Source of the DNA: Oceanisphaera psychrotolerans
GTDB lineage: Bacteria; Pseudomonadota; Gammaproteobacteria; Enterobacterales; Aeromonadaceae
Length of the DNA: 64,000 bases
Assembly: GCF_001870485.1 (NCBI RefSeq)
Contig: NZ_MDKE01000011.1
Span: forward strand, 248,001 to 312,000
Direction of reading: 5' to 3'
Position 1 is the first letter of the stretch. Each line of letters starts with the position of its first letter. Positions 17,483-27,077 of the stretch are shown piece by piece. The notes under the pieces are model-generated. The model was not told the origin of the DNA. It worked only from the letters and a program-made list of their open reading frames with translations, and ran no database searches. The translations under genes were made by a program, and so were the position numbers.

Positions 17483-20341
17483 TTAGTTCACAAATTCAAA
17501 CTCTTGCTTCAATCCAGCAATAGTTCGACCCAGCTCAATATCACTGTGCGGGATCAACACATAATGCCAGGTTTTGCCTTCATGTTGCTTGGCATGTTCG
17601 TTGGCGTAGTGACACCAGCGCACGGCGGCACGGGCCTTGGCTTGTACTTCCGGTGAGTCAACTTCGGTTGCCTTTTTGGGCTCCATCAGCAGATAGGCGT
17701 CTTTAGTCTCAACCACAAAATCGGGCTCGTAGTTCTGACCGTTGGCATACTCGATTTTGAACTGGCCCGGTGCCGGCTTCATCCACTTGAGCACCGAAGG
17801 GTCGTCTTCCAGAATTTGCGCCAGACGCCATTCCCCATCTACGGAGTCAAACTTCTGGTAGGGGTAGCAGCACTTGGCAAAACCATTAAACAGCATTTGC
17901 CGTACTTTACTTTTTTCACCCGGCTGAATGGGAGAGCGGAAATGACGAGGCAGCTCTTCTCTGGCATAGTTGAAGGTCGCTGGCCGTAAAATATCGAACC
18001 CCTGAGTGATTCTGCCGATGTAATCGGTGGGCGTCGTCCACATGTTGGCTCGCAGCTGTGCCCAGATAAAATCGGCCAACTGTCGGCCCTGGGTCTTCAG
18101 CAGGCTCTCTGCGTCTTCTTCACTCAAGTAACCATGCAAATGCGCCACCATTTGCCCGGCCAGTTTGTACAAGGCTTCGGCATGTTGGTCGTAATCAATT
18201 TCATCGTGATCAATCAAGGAGCGAACCAGATAATCCTCTGGTCGAGCTTCGGCTTCCCCACCCTCTTCCCAGCTGATACTACTGGTGCGGTTGTCTTCCA
18301 GGTGCTGTAGCAACATCTCTTTGCTGCCTGGCTTCAGAGCAATACGCTCAAGACCTGATAAATCAAAGTCAGTAAAGCCATAGTTCACTTCACGAGTAGG
18401 CAGAATCACAATCTGGGGTATATCTATGGTGTGCTCTACCAGTTTCTCGGTAATAGCTACAACCAGATCGTTGATGGCGCAGTCATCCATTCGAGGTAAA
18501 GGCAACTGCTCGCTAGCGGTGTCTTCCCCTGAATTCTCATTTTTTTGTAGCTGAGGCGACACCGGCGGTACCCATTCGCGCATGGCCTGTTGCACTCGCT
18601 TGGTCACCGCTTCTTTCACCTCGGCACTGTTCAGCTCTTTACTGCTGGTCAGCCGCTTCGCCTCTTCACTGACAATCTTGAAGGTCAGCTCCGCTGCCTT
18701 GCGCTCTGACTCCGTATTAAGCAGCGAAGGCAAAGCGGGCTTTTCGGCTGCTACATTATCGCCATAACCTGCTGGGGGCTTTTCATGAATCTCTCTACCG
18801 TCCAGTTCTGTAGGCCGACGTCCCAACAGGATTTCCACCATGGAAGGCACAACCATGGTCTGCGGCTTCTTTTCGGGAATACCATTTTCATCATCTTCGG
18901 CACCGATATAGAGCGTCTTTTTAATGACGGACTCCTTGTCATTGGCCCGGTCGATAATCTCCTGAAAACGGTCATGGGCGATAATCGTCAGCCGATCGAC
19001 CGCCTCTACACCGGTGCGCTTGCCATAAGGTAGGCGAAGACCACGACCTATGGTTTGCTCGGTCAGGATCTCCGAGGCAGAGGCCCGCAGTGGCACTATG
19101 GTGTACAGGTTAGTGACGTCCCAGCCTTCTTTCAGCTTGTTGACGTGAATAACTATCTCGGTGTCTTTATCGTGCTCTACCGCCAACAGTCGTTGGGTGG
19201 TTTCCTCTGATTCTTCCCCGGTCTGGTTGGAATGAACGGTGATCACCTTGCCCTTGTAGGCTCCCTCGAAGAAGGTGTCATCTTCCATCCTGCTCTTAAG
19301 CTCATCGGCATGGAGTGTGTCCTGGGCAACCACCAGCATAAAAGGCTTAACCGAGGGTCTACCGGTGTTATTGGCATAACTGGCCAGCTCGGTTTTCACG
19401 TATTCGTGATGATGAATACCGTCTTCCAGCTTGATGCGTTCCAGCTGTTCCTGATTATAACTGGCCGCTCTAAAGTCTTTACGGGTGGCCACCGCTGGTA
19501 TCTTCACGTAGCCGTCGTTCAAAGCGCTGGCGAGCGGGTAGTGATAGATGATGTTTCTGAAGTCCCTGGGGTTGGCACCCACTGTCTTGGGGGTGGCAGT
19601 CAGTTCGATGCCTAACACCGGTTTAAGATCGTTCAGGGCCTTGGCCCCGGCGCTGGCATAGTAACGGTGGGCCTCGTCCATCAGCACCACCAGATCCGGC
19701 AGCTCGGCCAGGTAGCTGAAATAAGAGTCGCCGATGTATTCCTGAATACGGCGGATCTTGGCGGTCTTGGACTTATCCGCTCCCTTTTTGTTGTCCAGTG
19801 CATTGATCTTGGACACGTTAAAAATGTTGATATGGGGGGCCGTTTCGGTAGCGAACAAGTCACCGGTCATTCGTTCGGTTACCGCATAGTCCAGGCGCAC
19901 GCCGCGCCCTTCCTGATAGTCATCACCGGTCACCAACACAGGCGGCGTCTGGGACAGCTCGGGAATACCCTGAAACACATACTTGGGCGAGCCCGGCAGA
20001 AAGTCCTGTTTCAGCTTTTCGTAGATGGTCAAGTTCGGCGCCAGCACAAAGAAATGACGACTACGGCCGGTAAGGTACAGCCAGGCGATCATGGCCCCCA
20101 TCAGCCGGGTTTTGCCCACCCCGGTCGCCAGGGCAAAACACAGGGACGGGAAGCTACGCTCAAAGCCTTTGACGGTGGGGTGTTCTTCCTTGATGACCTT
20201 CAGCCAGTGATTAAGATCCGGGTCTTTATCGAGCTGGAGTTGCTCCAGTACCCGGCAAAGGATCTGCAGAGATTTATCCTGGGGCTTGCGCAGCGACAAC
20301 CTAGCGCTAATCTGGTTAGCCGTTTTTATATCCGTGCTCAT
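17483..20341 (-). CDS. res: Type III-like restriction subunit Res (DEAH helicase plus nuclease)
   Basis: A 952-aa superfamily 2 helicase-nuclease. Walker A is ATGVGKTRLM at about residue 72, the DEAH box VVLMDEAHRYYA at about 217, and helicase motif VI TIGRGLRLPYGKRTG at about 435. Near the C-terminus, YEPDFVVETKDAYLLMEPKK (about 885-905) fits a PD-(D/E)XK nuclease (PD...ExK), as in type III Res proteins. It begins 13 bp after the mod gene, so Mod and Res form a cotranscribed pair. In type III systems Res needs Mod for site recognition and translocates using ATP. Here additional ATPase, TOPRIM-like and SNF2 genes precede the pair, so it may work in a larger assembly. Confidence 0.9.
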   Translation of the reverse strand: MSTDIKTANQISARLSLRKPQDKSLQILCRVLEQLQLDKDPDLNHWLKVIKEEHPTVKGFERSFPSLCFALATGVGKTRLMGAMIAWLYLTGRSRHFFVLAPNLTIYEKLKQDFLPGSPKYVFQGIPELSQTPPVLVTGDDYQEGRGVRLDYAVTERMTGDLFATETAPHINIFNVSKINALDNKKGADKSKTAKIRRIQEYIGDSYFSYLAELPDLVVLMDEAHRYYASAGAKALNDLKPVLGIELTATPKTVGANPRDFRNIIYHYPLASALNDGYVKIPAVATRKDFRAASYNQEQLERIKLEDGIHHHEYVKTELASYANNTGRPSVKPFMLVVAQDTLHADELKSRMEDDTFFEGAYKGKVITVHSNQTGEESEETTQRLLAVEHDKDTEIVIHVNKLKEGWDVTNLYTIVPLRASASEILTEQTIGRGLRLPYGKRTGVEAVDRLTIIAHDRFQEIIDRANDKESVIKKTLYIGAEDDENGIPEKKPQTMVVPSMVEILLGRRPTELDGREIHEKPPAGYGDNVAAEKPALPSLLNTESERKAAELTFKIVSEEAKRLTSSKELNSAEVKEAVTKRVQQAMREWVPPVSPQLQKNENSGEDTASEQLPLPRMDDCAINDLVVAITEKLVEHTIDIPQIVILPTREVNYGFTDFDLSGLERIALKPGSKEMLLQHLEDNRTSSISWEEGGEAEARPEDYLVRSLIDHDEIDYDQHAEALYKLAGQMVAHLHGYLSEEDAESLLKTQGRQLADFIWAQLRANMWTTPTDYIGRITQGFDILRPATFNYAREELPRHFRSPIQPGEKSKVRQMLFNGFAKCCYPYQKFDSVDGEWRLAQILEDDPSVLKWMKPAPGQFKIEYANGQNYEPDFVVETKDAYLLMEPKKATEVDSPEVQAKARAAVRWCHYANEHAKQHEGKTWHYVLIPHSDIELGRTIAGLKQEFEFVN

Positions 20342-20353
20342 GAGTTATCCCTA

Positions 20354-22030
20354 TTATTCTTCTTCGGCGCTTGTAGTTGCTTGTTCAACTGTTTCTTGTT
20401 CGGCTGGCTCTTCCGGCAGCACGTTGAGGGTAAAGCTGTAATCGTCGTGATCCCACTCGCACTTGTTGAGGATGGCACGAGGGATTTTCTGCAGGGTCAG
20501 GTTGGCAAACTCTACGCCGTCGGTCATAAAGGCCTTGCAGCAGATCAGCAAGGTACGCTCTGAACCCACTTCTTCGCTGATGCGCTTGAGCTGGTCGTAG
20601 GCCAGGGAGCCGGTGGTGACATAGATGTAGTCGGTCTCGGTGCTGTAGCCATGGTTCCAGAACTGGGTCTGGCTGGGCGCATAGGTAAAGCCCATGTGCT
20701 TGCACATGGCCTCGGCCATCATCTCGCCGTTGTATTCCTTGTTGATTATCCAGTTGCCCCAGGCATCTTTTTTCAGCAGAGAAGGCGCCAGGTTCAAGTA
20801 ACGAAAACCACCACCGCCCTGCCAGTTGACGGCCTTGGAGACCCCTCCCTGATCTTCACCATCAATCACCTTTTTCAGGCGCGGAACAATATAATGTTCT
20901 GACTGCTCCCCGAGTTCCACCATGATCCAACGTCTCCCCATTTTGTGGGCGACGGCACCGGTTGTTCCAGAACCCGCAAAGGAGTCAAGAACCAGATCAC
21001 CAGGGTTGGTTGCAATATGGATGATCCTTTCAAGCAACTGCTCTGGTTTTGGAGTAGAAAATGGTTCAATATCAGGAAGTAACTTTCTTAAATGATCACG
21101 CCTTGCTGATTGATTTGAGCCAGTTTCAGATGAAGGCCACCATGTTTTAGGAACCATCCCTCCTTGTACTTCAGAAATATATTTTTTTATTACAGGTAGG
21201 CTGTCCCCCTTCTTACCGAAGTAAACTCGATCTTCCTGAAGGGCTTGCTCAAATGTCGATTTACTAAAACGCCAAAAGTTACCACTTGGTGGCGTTACGA
21301 CTCGCCCTGATGGGAGAGTAATTTCATAACGTAAAGCATCATTGCCGCTCTTTGCTGTACCATCAGCACCTTGACGCCATGGACCTCGAGGATCATTATC
21401 TGGGTTTTTGTAACGTTTCAATTGCTCCTCTCCATGAGGGAGTAAGTTTCTAACTTTTTTCCACCCAGAAGAAGCTTTAGCATAGAGAAAAATATAATCA
21501 TGAGATGTGGAAATAGTTGTATCATTTTTTCGACCAGCATCTTTTTCCCAAATAATGGTCGATATAAAATTAGATCGGCCAAAAACCTCGTCGCAAAGCA
21601 CTTTCAAATAGTGAGCTTCGTTATCATCAATCGTTATCCATATTGAGCCATCATCGCTCATCAAAGTCCGGAGTAACTCTAGACGAACACGCATCATGGA
21701 AAGCCACATCGAGTGCTCCAAGCCATCGTCATAGTGCGTAAAGGCGCTGCCGGTGTTGTACGGCGGGTCGATAAAGACACACTTCACTTTACCCGCATAC
21801 TGCTGTTCCAGCGCTTTCAGTGCCAGCAGGTTATCGCCGTGGATCAACAGGTTGTCATGGAAGGCCTTGGGCTGCTGATCATCACCGGCGAAGAGCGCTT
21901 CGGCGGCCTGGTTCTCTGGTGCTGCCTGGTAGGACAGGCTCTTGTCTTCCAGAAAAATACGGGGTTCCAGGCGCGGACGCTTGTCTTTACCAATCCAGAT
22001 TAGTTCCAGTTTTTGCTTTTTAATGCTCAT
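20354..22030 (-). CDS. mod: Type III-like DNA adenine methyltransferase Mod
   Basis: A 558-aa beta-class N6-adenine methyltransferase: catalytic motif IV DPPYNTGSAF at about residue 88, and SAM-binding motif I DSFAGSGTTG at about 350. The order IV before I, with the target-recognition region in between, is usual for type III Mod. The start MSIKKQKLELIWIGKDKRPR reads well. The central region (21050-21700) is noticeably more AT-rich than the ends of the gene, consistent with exchange of a target-recognition domain. It follows the DUF4276 gene by 17 bp. No homopolymer or repeat tract that would make mod itself phase-variable is evident. Confidence 0.93.
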   Translation of the reverse strand: MSIKKQKLELIWIGKDKRPRLEPRIFLEDKSLSYQAAPENQAAEALFAGDDQQPKAFHDNLLIHGDNLLALKALEQQYAGKVKCVFIDPPYNTGSAFTHYDDGLEHSMWLSMMRVRLELLRTLMSDDGSIWITIDDNEAHYLKVLCDEVFGRSNFISTIIWEKDAGRKNDTTISTSHDYIFLYAKASSGWKKVRNLLPHGEEQLKRYKNPDNDPRGPWRQGADGTAKSGNDALRYEITLPSGRVVTPPSGNFWRFSKSTFEQALQEDRVYFGKKGDSLPVIKKYISEVQGGMVPKTWWPSSETGSNQSARRDHLRKLLPDIEPFSTPKPEQLLERIIHIATNPGDLVLDSFAGSGTTGAVAHKMGRRWIMVELGEQSEHYIVPRLKKVIDGEDQGGVSKAVNWQGGGGFRYLNLAPSLLKKDAWGNWIINKEYNGEMMAEAMCKHMGFTYAPSQTQFWNHGYSTETDYIYVTTGSLAYDQLKRISEEVGSERTLLICCKAFMTDGVEFANLTLQKIPRAILNKCEWDHDDYSFTLNVLPEEPAEQETVEQATTSAEEE

Positions 22031-22047
22031 AGTTGTTCCGGTAAACC

Positions 22048-22692
22048 TTAGTGAGCGAGCGCCTGCAGGCGCTCAATCCAGTCGTTAAAATGGGGGCATT
22101 GAGCCCGGATGATATCCAGGCCTATATCTTCAGCAATCAGCGGCCCGTGCAGGGTTTTACGGTATTCCGGCACCAGTGCCAGAATCCGTTTTGACGGTGC
22201 CGTTTGTGGGCTGTTGTTGATCAGTTCAGGGCTGTCGAAGCTGGCCTTTATCGCTTCCAGCCTAGCCACCGGCGCATCATCGTCCAGCCAATCAGCAAAC
22301 TTTTTAGGCTCGCAAAACAGCAAGGCCTCGAACTCGTGTAACAGAAAATTCGGGATAAAGTTGGACTCATTAATGTCTGCAGCAAAGGCCGCTTCCAGTG
22401 CCGAGACTCTGAGCTGAGCATCTTGCTCCTGGCTATCCAATCCAGGGAAGTCGGTCGGCAAGCCATAGTAATCGATCAGGGTAGTAACAAAGGCTCCTTT
22501 ATCTTGCCTGCACAACCGAGTGACCTGATGCTTGACCTTGCCATAGCTCACGATGCCACCTCTGTGGCCCGTGCTGGTTTGCGCCAGAATGGCATTGAGA
22601 TAGATGCCCTGATTGGCAAAATAAGGCAGTAACAGGTCGCGTACGAAAGTTTCTTCCGTTTGCCCTTCCACGAATACATTCACCCGGATCAT
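22048..22692 (-). CDS. DUF4276 family protein, TOPRIM-like
   Basis: A 214-aa protein starting MIRVNVFVEGQTEETFV. The ATG overlaps the ATPase stop by 4 bp (ATGA), so the longer reading from 22758 is rejected. The opening FVEGQTEETFV, the later DYYGLP and FLLHEFEALLF blocks resemble the Glu and Asp positions of TOPRIM nuclease domains, and DUF4276 has been linked to that fold. ATPase-TOPRIM pairs form anti-phage modules (OLD, Gabija, PARIS). By analogy this protein would be the nuclease effector controlled by the ATPase. The catalytic assignment is inferred. Confidence 0.82.
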   Translation of the reverse strand: MIRVNVFVEGQTEETFVRDLLLPYFANQGIYLNAILAQTSTGHRGGIVSYGKVKHQVTRLCRQDKGAFVTTLIDYYGLPTDFPGLDSQEQDAQLRVSALEAAFAADINESNFIPNFLLHEFEALLFCEPKKFADWLDDDAPVARLEAIKASFDSPELINNSPQTAPSKRILALVPEYRKTLHGPLIAEDIGLDIIRAQCPHFNDWIERLQALAH

Positions 22693-23780
22693 CGTTGTGG
22701 TCTCCCGCCCAGCAGGTTTTTCTTCCACAGTTCGCCCAGGCTGTAGTCTTGCAGCCATTCCTTGAAGCTGTCTGTCTCCAATCGCTTGAAGGTGGAAGCG
22801 CCCTGCTGTTTGTCGACCACTATCAAGTCTTCGGCATCAAACTGGTTAACCAGCTCCACCGATTGGGTAGAGACGATCAGCTGATGCTCACTGCTGGCGC
22901 TTTTGATCAACTCCGCCAGCACGTTGATGGCGTAGGGGTGCAGTCCAAGTTCGGGCTCATCGACGATGATAGAGCTGGGCATAAACTCTTCCGGCTGCAA
23001 TAACACCGTTGCCAGAAGAATAAAGCGCAGGGTGCCGTCGGAAAGCTCACTGGCCTTGAAGGGGATGTCCTGCTCTTTCTCCGTCCATTCAAGCTGTATG
23101 CTGTCCGGGTTATCCGGCGTCGGCCGCAGGTAGAAGCCACCGAAGAAAGGCGCCACCATCTGGATGGTTCTGACGATACGTTTGTAGTGACTGGGGTGGT
23201 TTTTTTGCAGCCGAAACAAAAACGCCGCCAGGTTGGCACCGTCTTCGCGCAGGAAATCGTTATCGCTGATGCGGTGGATCTGCTTGACCCTAGCGCTGCT
23301 ACTGGTGTCGTGGAAGTGATAGACACGCCAGCGACGCATGTAAGGCAACGTATACTGCTTTATTTGAGACTTGTGGCTATCTGCCACTGATTCAAAATGA
23401 CCGGAATAGTTACCGAAGTCTCCGCCCATGTTCCAAAAAAGAGACTCGTTCTGAAACATCATTCGGTTATCGTTGGTTGGCTCCAGGGCAAACTTGTAAC
23501 CGTTATTACCGAAGAACAGCTCGCCTTTTAGTAGCTCCGTTTTCTTCCGGCCAAAATGCAGCAAGGCATCAGGTCCCCCCGCTCTGCCAACCTGCGATTG
23601 CAACCGATGATCGAGTACGGTGGCGATCAGTCGGAAAAAACTGATGAAGTTGGATTTACCGGCACCATTGGCGCCAATGAGCACATTCAGACACCCCATT
23701 TGTAAGTCGCACTTGCCGATAGACTTGTAGCCTTCGATCACGATATGGCTGAGTTGATCGCTGCCTGTGACCTTTTTCAT
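22689..23780 (-). CDS. AAA/ABC-type ATPase (AAA_21, RecF/OLD-like)
   Basis: A 363-aa SMC/RecF-like ATPase without a long coiled coil. Walker A is GANGAGKSNF at about residue 36, the ABC-type signature ELSDGTLRF at about 249, Walker B SSIIVDEPELGLHP at about 275 and the H-loop region STQSVELV at about 307. It overlaps both neighbours by ATGA junctions, which implies stoichiometric, coupled translation with the SNF2 helicase upstream and DUF4276 downstream. Such ATPases in defence loci sense invading DNA or anti-restriction proteins and gate a nuclease partner. Confidence 0.9.
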   Translation of the reverse strand: MKKVTGSDQLSHIVIEGYKSIGKCDLQMGCLNVLIGANGAGKSNFISFFRLIATVLDHRLQSQVGRAGGPDALLHFGRKKTELLKGELFFGNNGYKFALEPTNDNRMMFQNESLFWNMGGDFGNYSGHFESVADSHKSQIKQYTLPYMRRWRVYHFHDTSSSARVKQIHRISDNDFLREDGANLAAFLFRLQKNHPSHYKRIVRTIQMVAPFFGGFYLRPTPDNPDSIQLEWTEKEQDIPFKASELSDGTLRFILLATVLLQPEEFMPSSIIVDEPELGLHPYAINVLAELIKSASSEHQLIVSTQSVELVNQFDAEDLIVVDKQQGASTFKRLETDSFKEWLQDYSLGELWKKNLLGGRPQR

Positions 23781-26633
23781 GCTGTAACCTCTTGTGCTGA
23801 TGCCACCAACTGCCAGTGAATGGAGAATAACACCTCCATACGAGTCTCTGTAGCCAGGCGCTCTTCTATTTCTTCCAACAGGCGGTCTTCTTCCTGCTCG
23901 ATCTTTTTCTTTTCCTGGTGGTAGCTGAGCATCACGTTGTCCCGTTCACGCTCCAGCAGCTTGAGCTGTTTTTTGGCCGTCATTTTTTCCTGCAATGAGC
24001 TCAGGTTCCGTGCTGCCTTACGGGCTTCTTTTATCTCTTGATCCAGCTGCTTGATGCGGATATCCAGCGCCACGCGCTTGTCTTCCGCCCAGCGTTCGAG
24101 TTTGTCCACCGCTTCGCTGTAGTAAAGTTCGTTATCCTGCTCGATCTGTGCCTTGAAAGCCGCTAATTGCCCCGTTACTTGCCCTTCAAGTTGCTGATCA
24201 TCAAACGACGTTATCGTGCCGGGCGTGCCATTCAATGGCAACTGCAGCAGCCTTTCTACCGTCTCGAAGTGAATGGGGTTGCCATTTTGATCTATTGCCG
24301 CCAGCAGCAGATGTTCACGGCGCTGGGCGCTGGCACTCACGATGACCTTAACGACTTTTAACAGGCCCTGCTGACCTATCAGGTTTTTCACATCCACCCA
24401 CTGCCCCTGCTCGGGCTGGTAGCTAAAGATCAGTTTGGCGGCGGGCAACGGTTGCTGCTTGGCTTGCTCAATGAGAGCTGCACCCATGCCGTCATGAGGG
24501 CGAAGGAAATAGCCATCCTGCGTCTCAGCCGTTTGCCAGTTGAGGTTGTATGCTTTCCCCTGCCAGATGAAAGCATCCTCACCTTCCTGATAACTGCCGT
24601 CATCCTGCTGCGACAGCGCCATTCTGGCCAGCAACAGCAGCCGCTGCTGATAGCTGCTTAACTGACGACTCGTCTTGCTCCGGCGCAGATTCAGGCGGCT
24701 GATTACATCGGCGTCGAAGTTCTCCAGCAGAGATCGCCTGGTATCATTGTTTTTGATATCGAGTCGCTCCTTAAGCTCTTCCTGCAAGGCGTTAAATTCG
24801 TCTTCTATTTGTTCATCACTGCGACAACGCTGATAAATATCGTGTATGCGTCGTTCGATATCGACACCCGATTCGATAGAACCAAGTACTTCATCTGAGG
24901 CGCCGAAGACCCCTTCAAAGAGCTGAAACTTCTGGCTTAGCAACTCAAACACACGCTCGTCGGCTCGGTTGCCCTTGTTGATGAAGTTAACCACCACCAC
25001 GTCGTGCTTTTGACCGTAACGATGCACACGGCCGATACGTTGCTCTACTCGCTGCGGGTTCCAGGGCAGATCGTAGTTAATCAACAGGGAGCAGAACTGC
25101 AGGTTAATCCCCTCGGCGCCCGCTTCCGTGGAGATCATCAAGGTGGCATTTTCACGAAACTTATCAACCAGAGCTGCCTTCATATCGGCAGTTTTGGAAC
25201 CAGAGGCACGGCTCGATCCCTGATGACGCTCCAGCCACTCTTTATAGATGGCTTTAGACTCCGGATCGTTATTGCTGCCGTTGAGCATGACTATCTGGCC
25301 ATTATACCCCTCGCTGGCCAACACCTGGGCCAACCAAGTTTGAGTTCGTACCGATTCGGTAAAAATGACGGCCTTGCGGGCACCACCAAGATCCGCTGTT
25401 TTCTCGAATGCCCGTTCCAGCACTCGAAGCAAGGCTTGTGCCTTGGCGTTTTGTGAAATATTACCCGCCAAGGCTTTGAAGTCTTTTAACTGGTCTATCT
25501 CTGCTTGCAGGGCTTCGGGATCAATCAGATCCTCGTCTGAGTATCCTTCTTCATCCTGATAATCTTCCAGGTTTTCATAATCCTGCAATGCCTCGACCAG
25601 AGGTTGTTTTTGTTCCAGCCGGTTGATCATGGTCTCCAGGGTACCCTGAATGGCGTAGGAGGATGATGCCAGTATCTTGCGGATAACCAGGGTGACCAGA
25701 TGACGTGCGCCACTCTTTATGGCTAGCAGCTCTTCCTGCTGCAGGTACTCGGATACCTGACGATACAGTTGATCTTCTATTTCGGTAGGACGGAAATCCT
25801 CTGTCATTGAATAGCGACGAGTAAAGCTGATCCCCCCCTCCTCTTGCACCTGACGCCTGAGGGTGCGGTTGCACACCTTGCTTAAGCGGGTACGCAACAA
25901 GACCAGTTCCATCTCATCCAGATTATGCTTCGAGTAACGCGCCTTAAAGGCAGCCAGATCGCCAAAGAAGTGAGGATCAATCACGGACACCAGTCCGTAC
26001 AGCTCTAACAGGCTGTTTTGCAGTGGGGTAGCTGAAAGCAGCACCTTCTTGCAGCCAGCCAGCGCCGATTCCAGTTTTTTAGCTGTTTTGGCCCCTTCGT
26101 TTTTGTAAATATTTCTCAATTTATGGGCTTCATCCAGCACCACCAAATCCCAAGGCACCCTAGCAATATCCAGTTCTTTGCGGGCAGCAAACTCATAAGA
26201 GCAGATGCATACCGCTGGCTGGCCCTTGCTCAGTTCAATATCGAAGGGATTAGTATGCCCGGCTTTTTTTTGCCTCATTGAAGCTCTTGGCTTCCAAAAT
26301 CACCGAGGGCAGTGAGAACTTTTCTTCCAGCTCCTGGCTCCACTGCTTACGTAATGTTGCAGGAACAATCAGCAGCAGCTTACGGCGTCTTTCGGCCCAC
26401 TTTTGAGCCAGCACCAGGCTGGCTTCAATGGTCTTGCCCAGCCCCACCTCGTCGGCCAGGATCACGCCACTGGAAAGCGGCGAAGCCAGGGCAAACATGG
26501 CAGCCTCAATCTGATGAGGGTTCATGTCTACCTTGGCACCCGCCATGGTCTGAGCCATGGAGTCTTCCGCCTTGCCTTCCAGCGTTAGCCAGTGAGCCAA
26601 CCAGGCTTGTTGATGAGCTGAATAACGCATCAT
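23777..26633 (-). CDS. SNF2/RapA-like helicase, frame broken at an A8 run
   Basis: About 951 aa when read through. The first part (26633 to about 26265) carries Walker A in LADEVGLGKTIEAS and motif Ia PATLRKQWSQEL. It shifts at eight consecutive A on the coding strand (26264-26271). The second frame continues AGHTNPFDIELS, then DEAH box VVLDEAHKLRN, LLSATPLQNS and motif VI RIGRVHRYGQKHD. It ends in a charged coiled coil (about 855-945). Seven A instead of eight would give a single frame. The ATG overlaps the ribbon-helix-helix stop (ATGA) and the 3' end overlaps the ATPase start. SNF2 helicases in defence loci translocate on double-stranded DNA. Confidence 0.85.
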
Positions 26634-26827
26634 TTCTGCTCTTCCTTCATCACTGATGGTGTTTCTGTACTGATGGGGTCCAGCCGGCTTCCTTCATGCC
26701 TGGACAGGAACTCGCCCACCGCCTGACGAATTACCCGAGAGATGGATAAGTCACTGACCTCGGCCAAGTGGCAAAGCGATTCGTATTGTTCCTTGGATAA
26801 GGAAACCGTGGTTCTAACAGACTTCAT
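26630..26827 (-). CDS. Small ribbon-helix-helix (CopG-like) regulator
   Basis: A 65-aa protein starting MKSVRTTVSLSKEQYESL at 26827; the longer frame from 26911 has no better start. The beta strand RTTVSL followed by two helices (KEQYESLCHLAEVSD, SISRVIRQAVGEFLS) is the ribbon-helix-helix signature. It is the first gene of the defence operon and overlaps the SNF2 start by 4 bp, so it is well placed to be an autorepressor setting expression of the restriction genes. The operator is not identified. An antitoxin role is less likely because no toxin-like partner is adjacent. Confidence 0.82.
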   Translation of the reverse strand: MKSVRTTVSLSKEQYESLCHLAEVSDLSISRVIRQAVGEFLSRHEGSRLDPISTETPSVMKEEQK

Positions 26828-27077
26828 GAGCAACCAAACAGGATAACGAGACAGGATGTGCATCACTTTACATCTTTCCGATGCATTCAGCCACTGAGCG
26901 ACCATGCACACATCAGCAGTTTTGTGCAGCGTGTATTCAGTGTTTGGGGTGGAAGCGACATTAAGCGTCGCCCTGCTGCCGACTGGTCCAATGGCTTAGT
27001 CAAAGCTTTATCGGCAAGGTAATGATGAAGAGGCAGGAAGAAGTGGAAATATCAAAAGGTTGAAGTGCACCAAGTGC

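Noticed and set aside
16504-26633. Assignment of the operon to DISARM or BREX
   Set aside because: No DUF1998 (DrmB) or phospholipase-D gene for DISARM, and no PglZ/BrxC-type gene for BREX; methylase and helicase alone are not enough.
26828-27077. Extra coding region upstream of the RHH gene (frame from 26911)
   Set aside because: The extension has no ribosome site and reads unlike the RHH family; the region is better read as the operon promoter.
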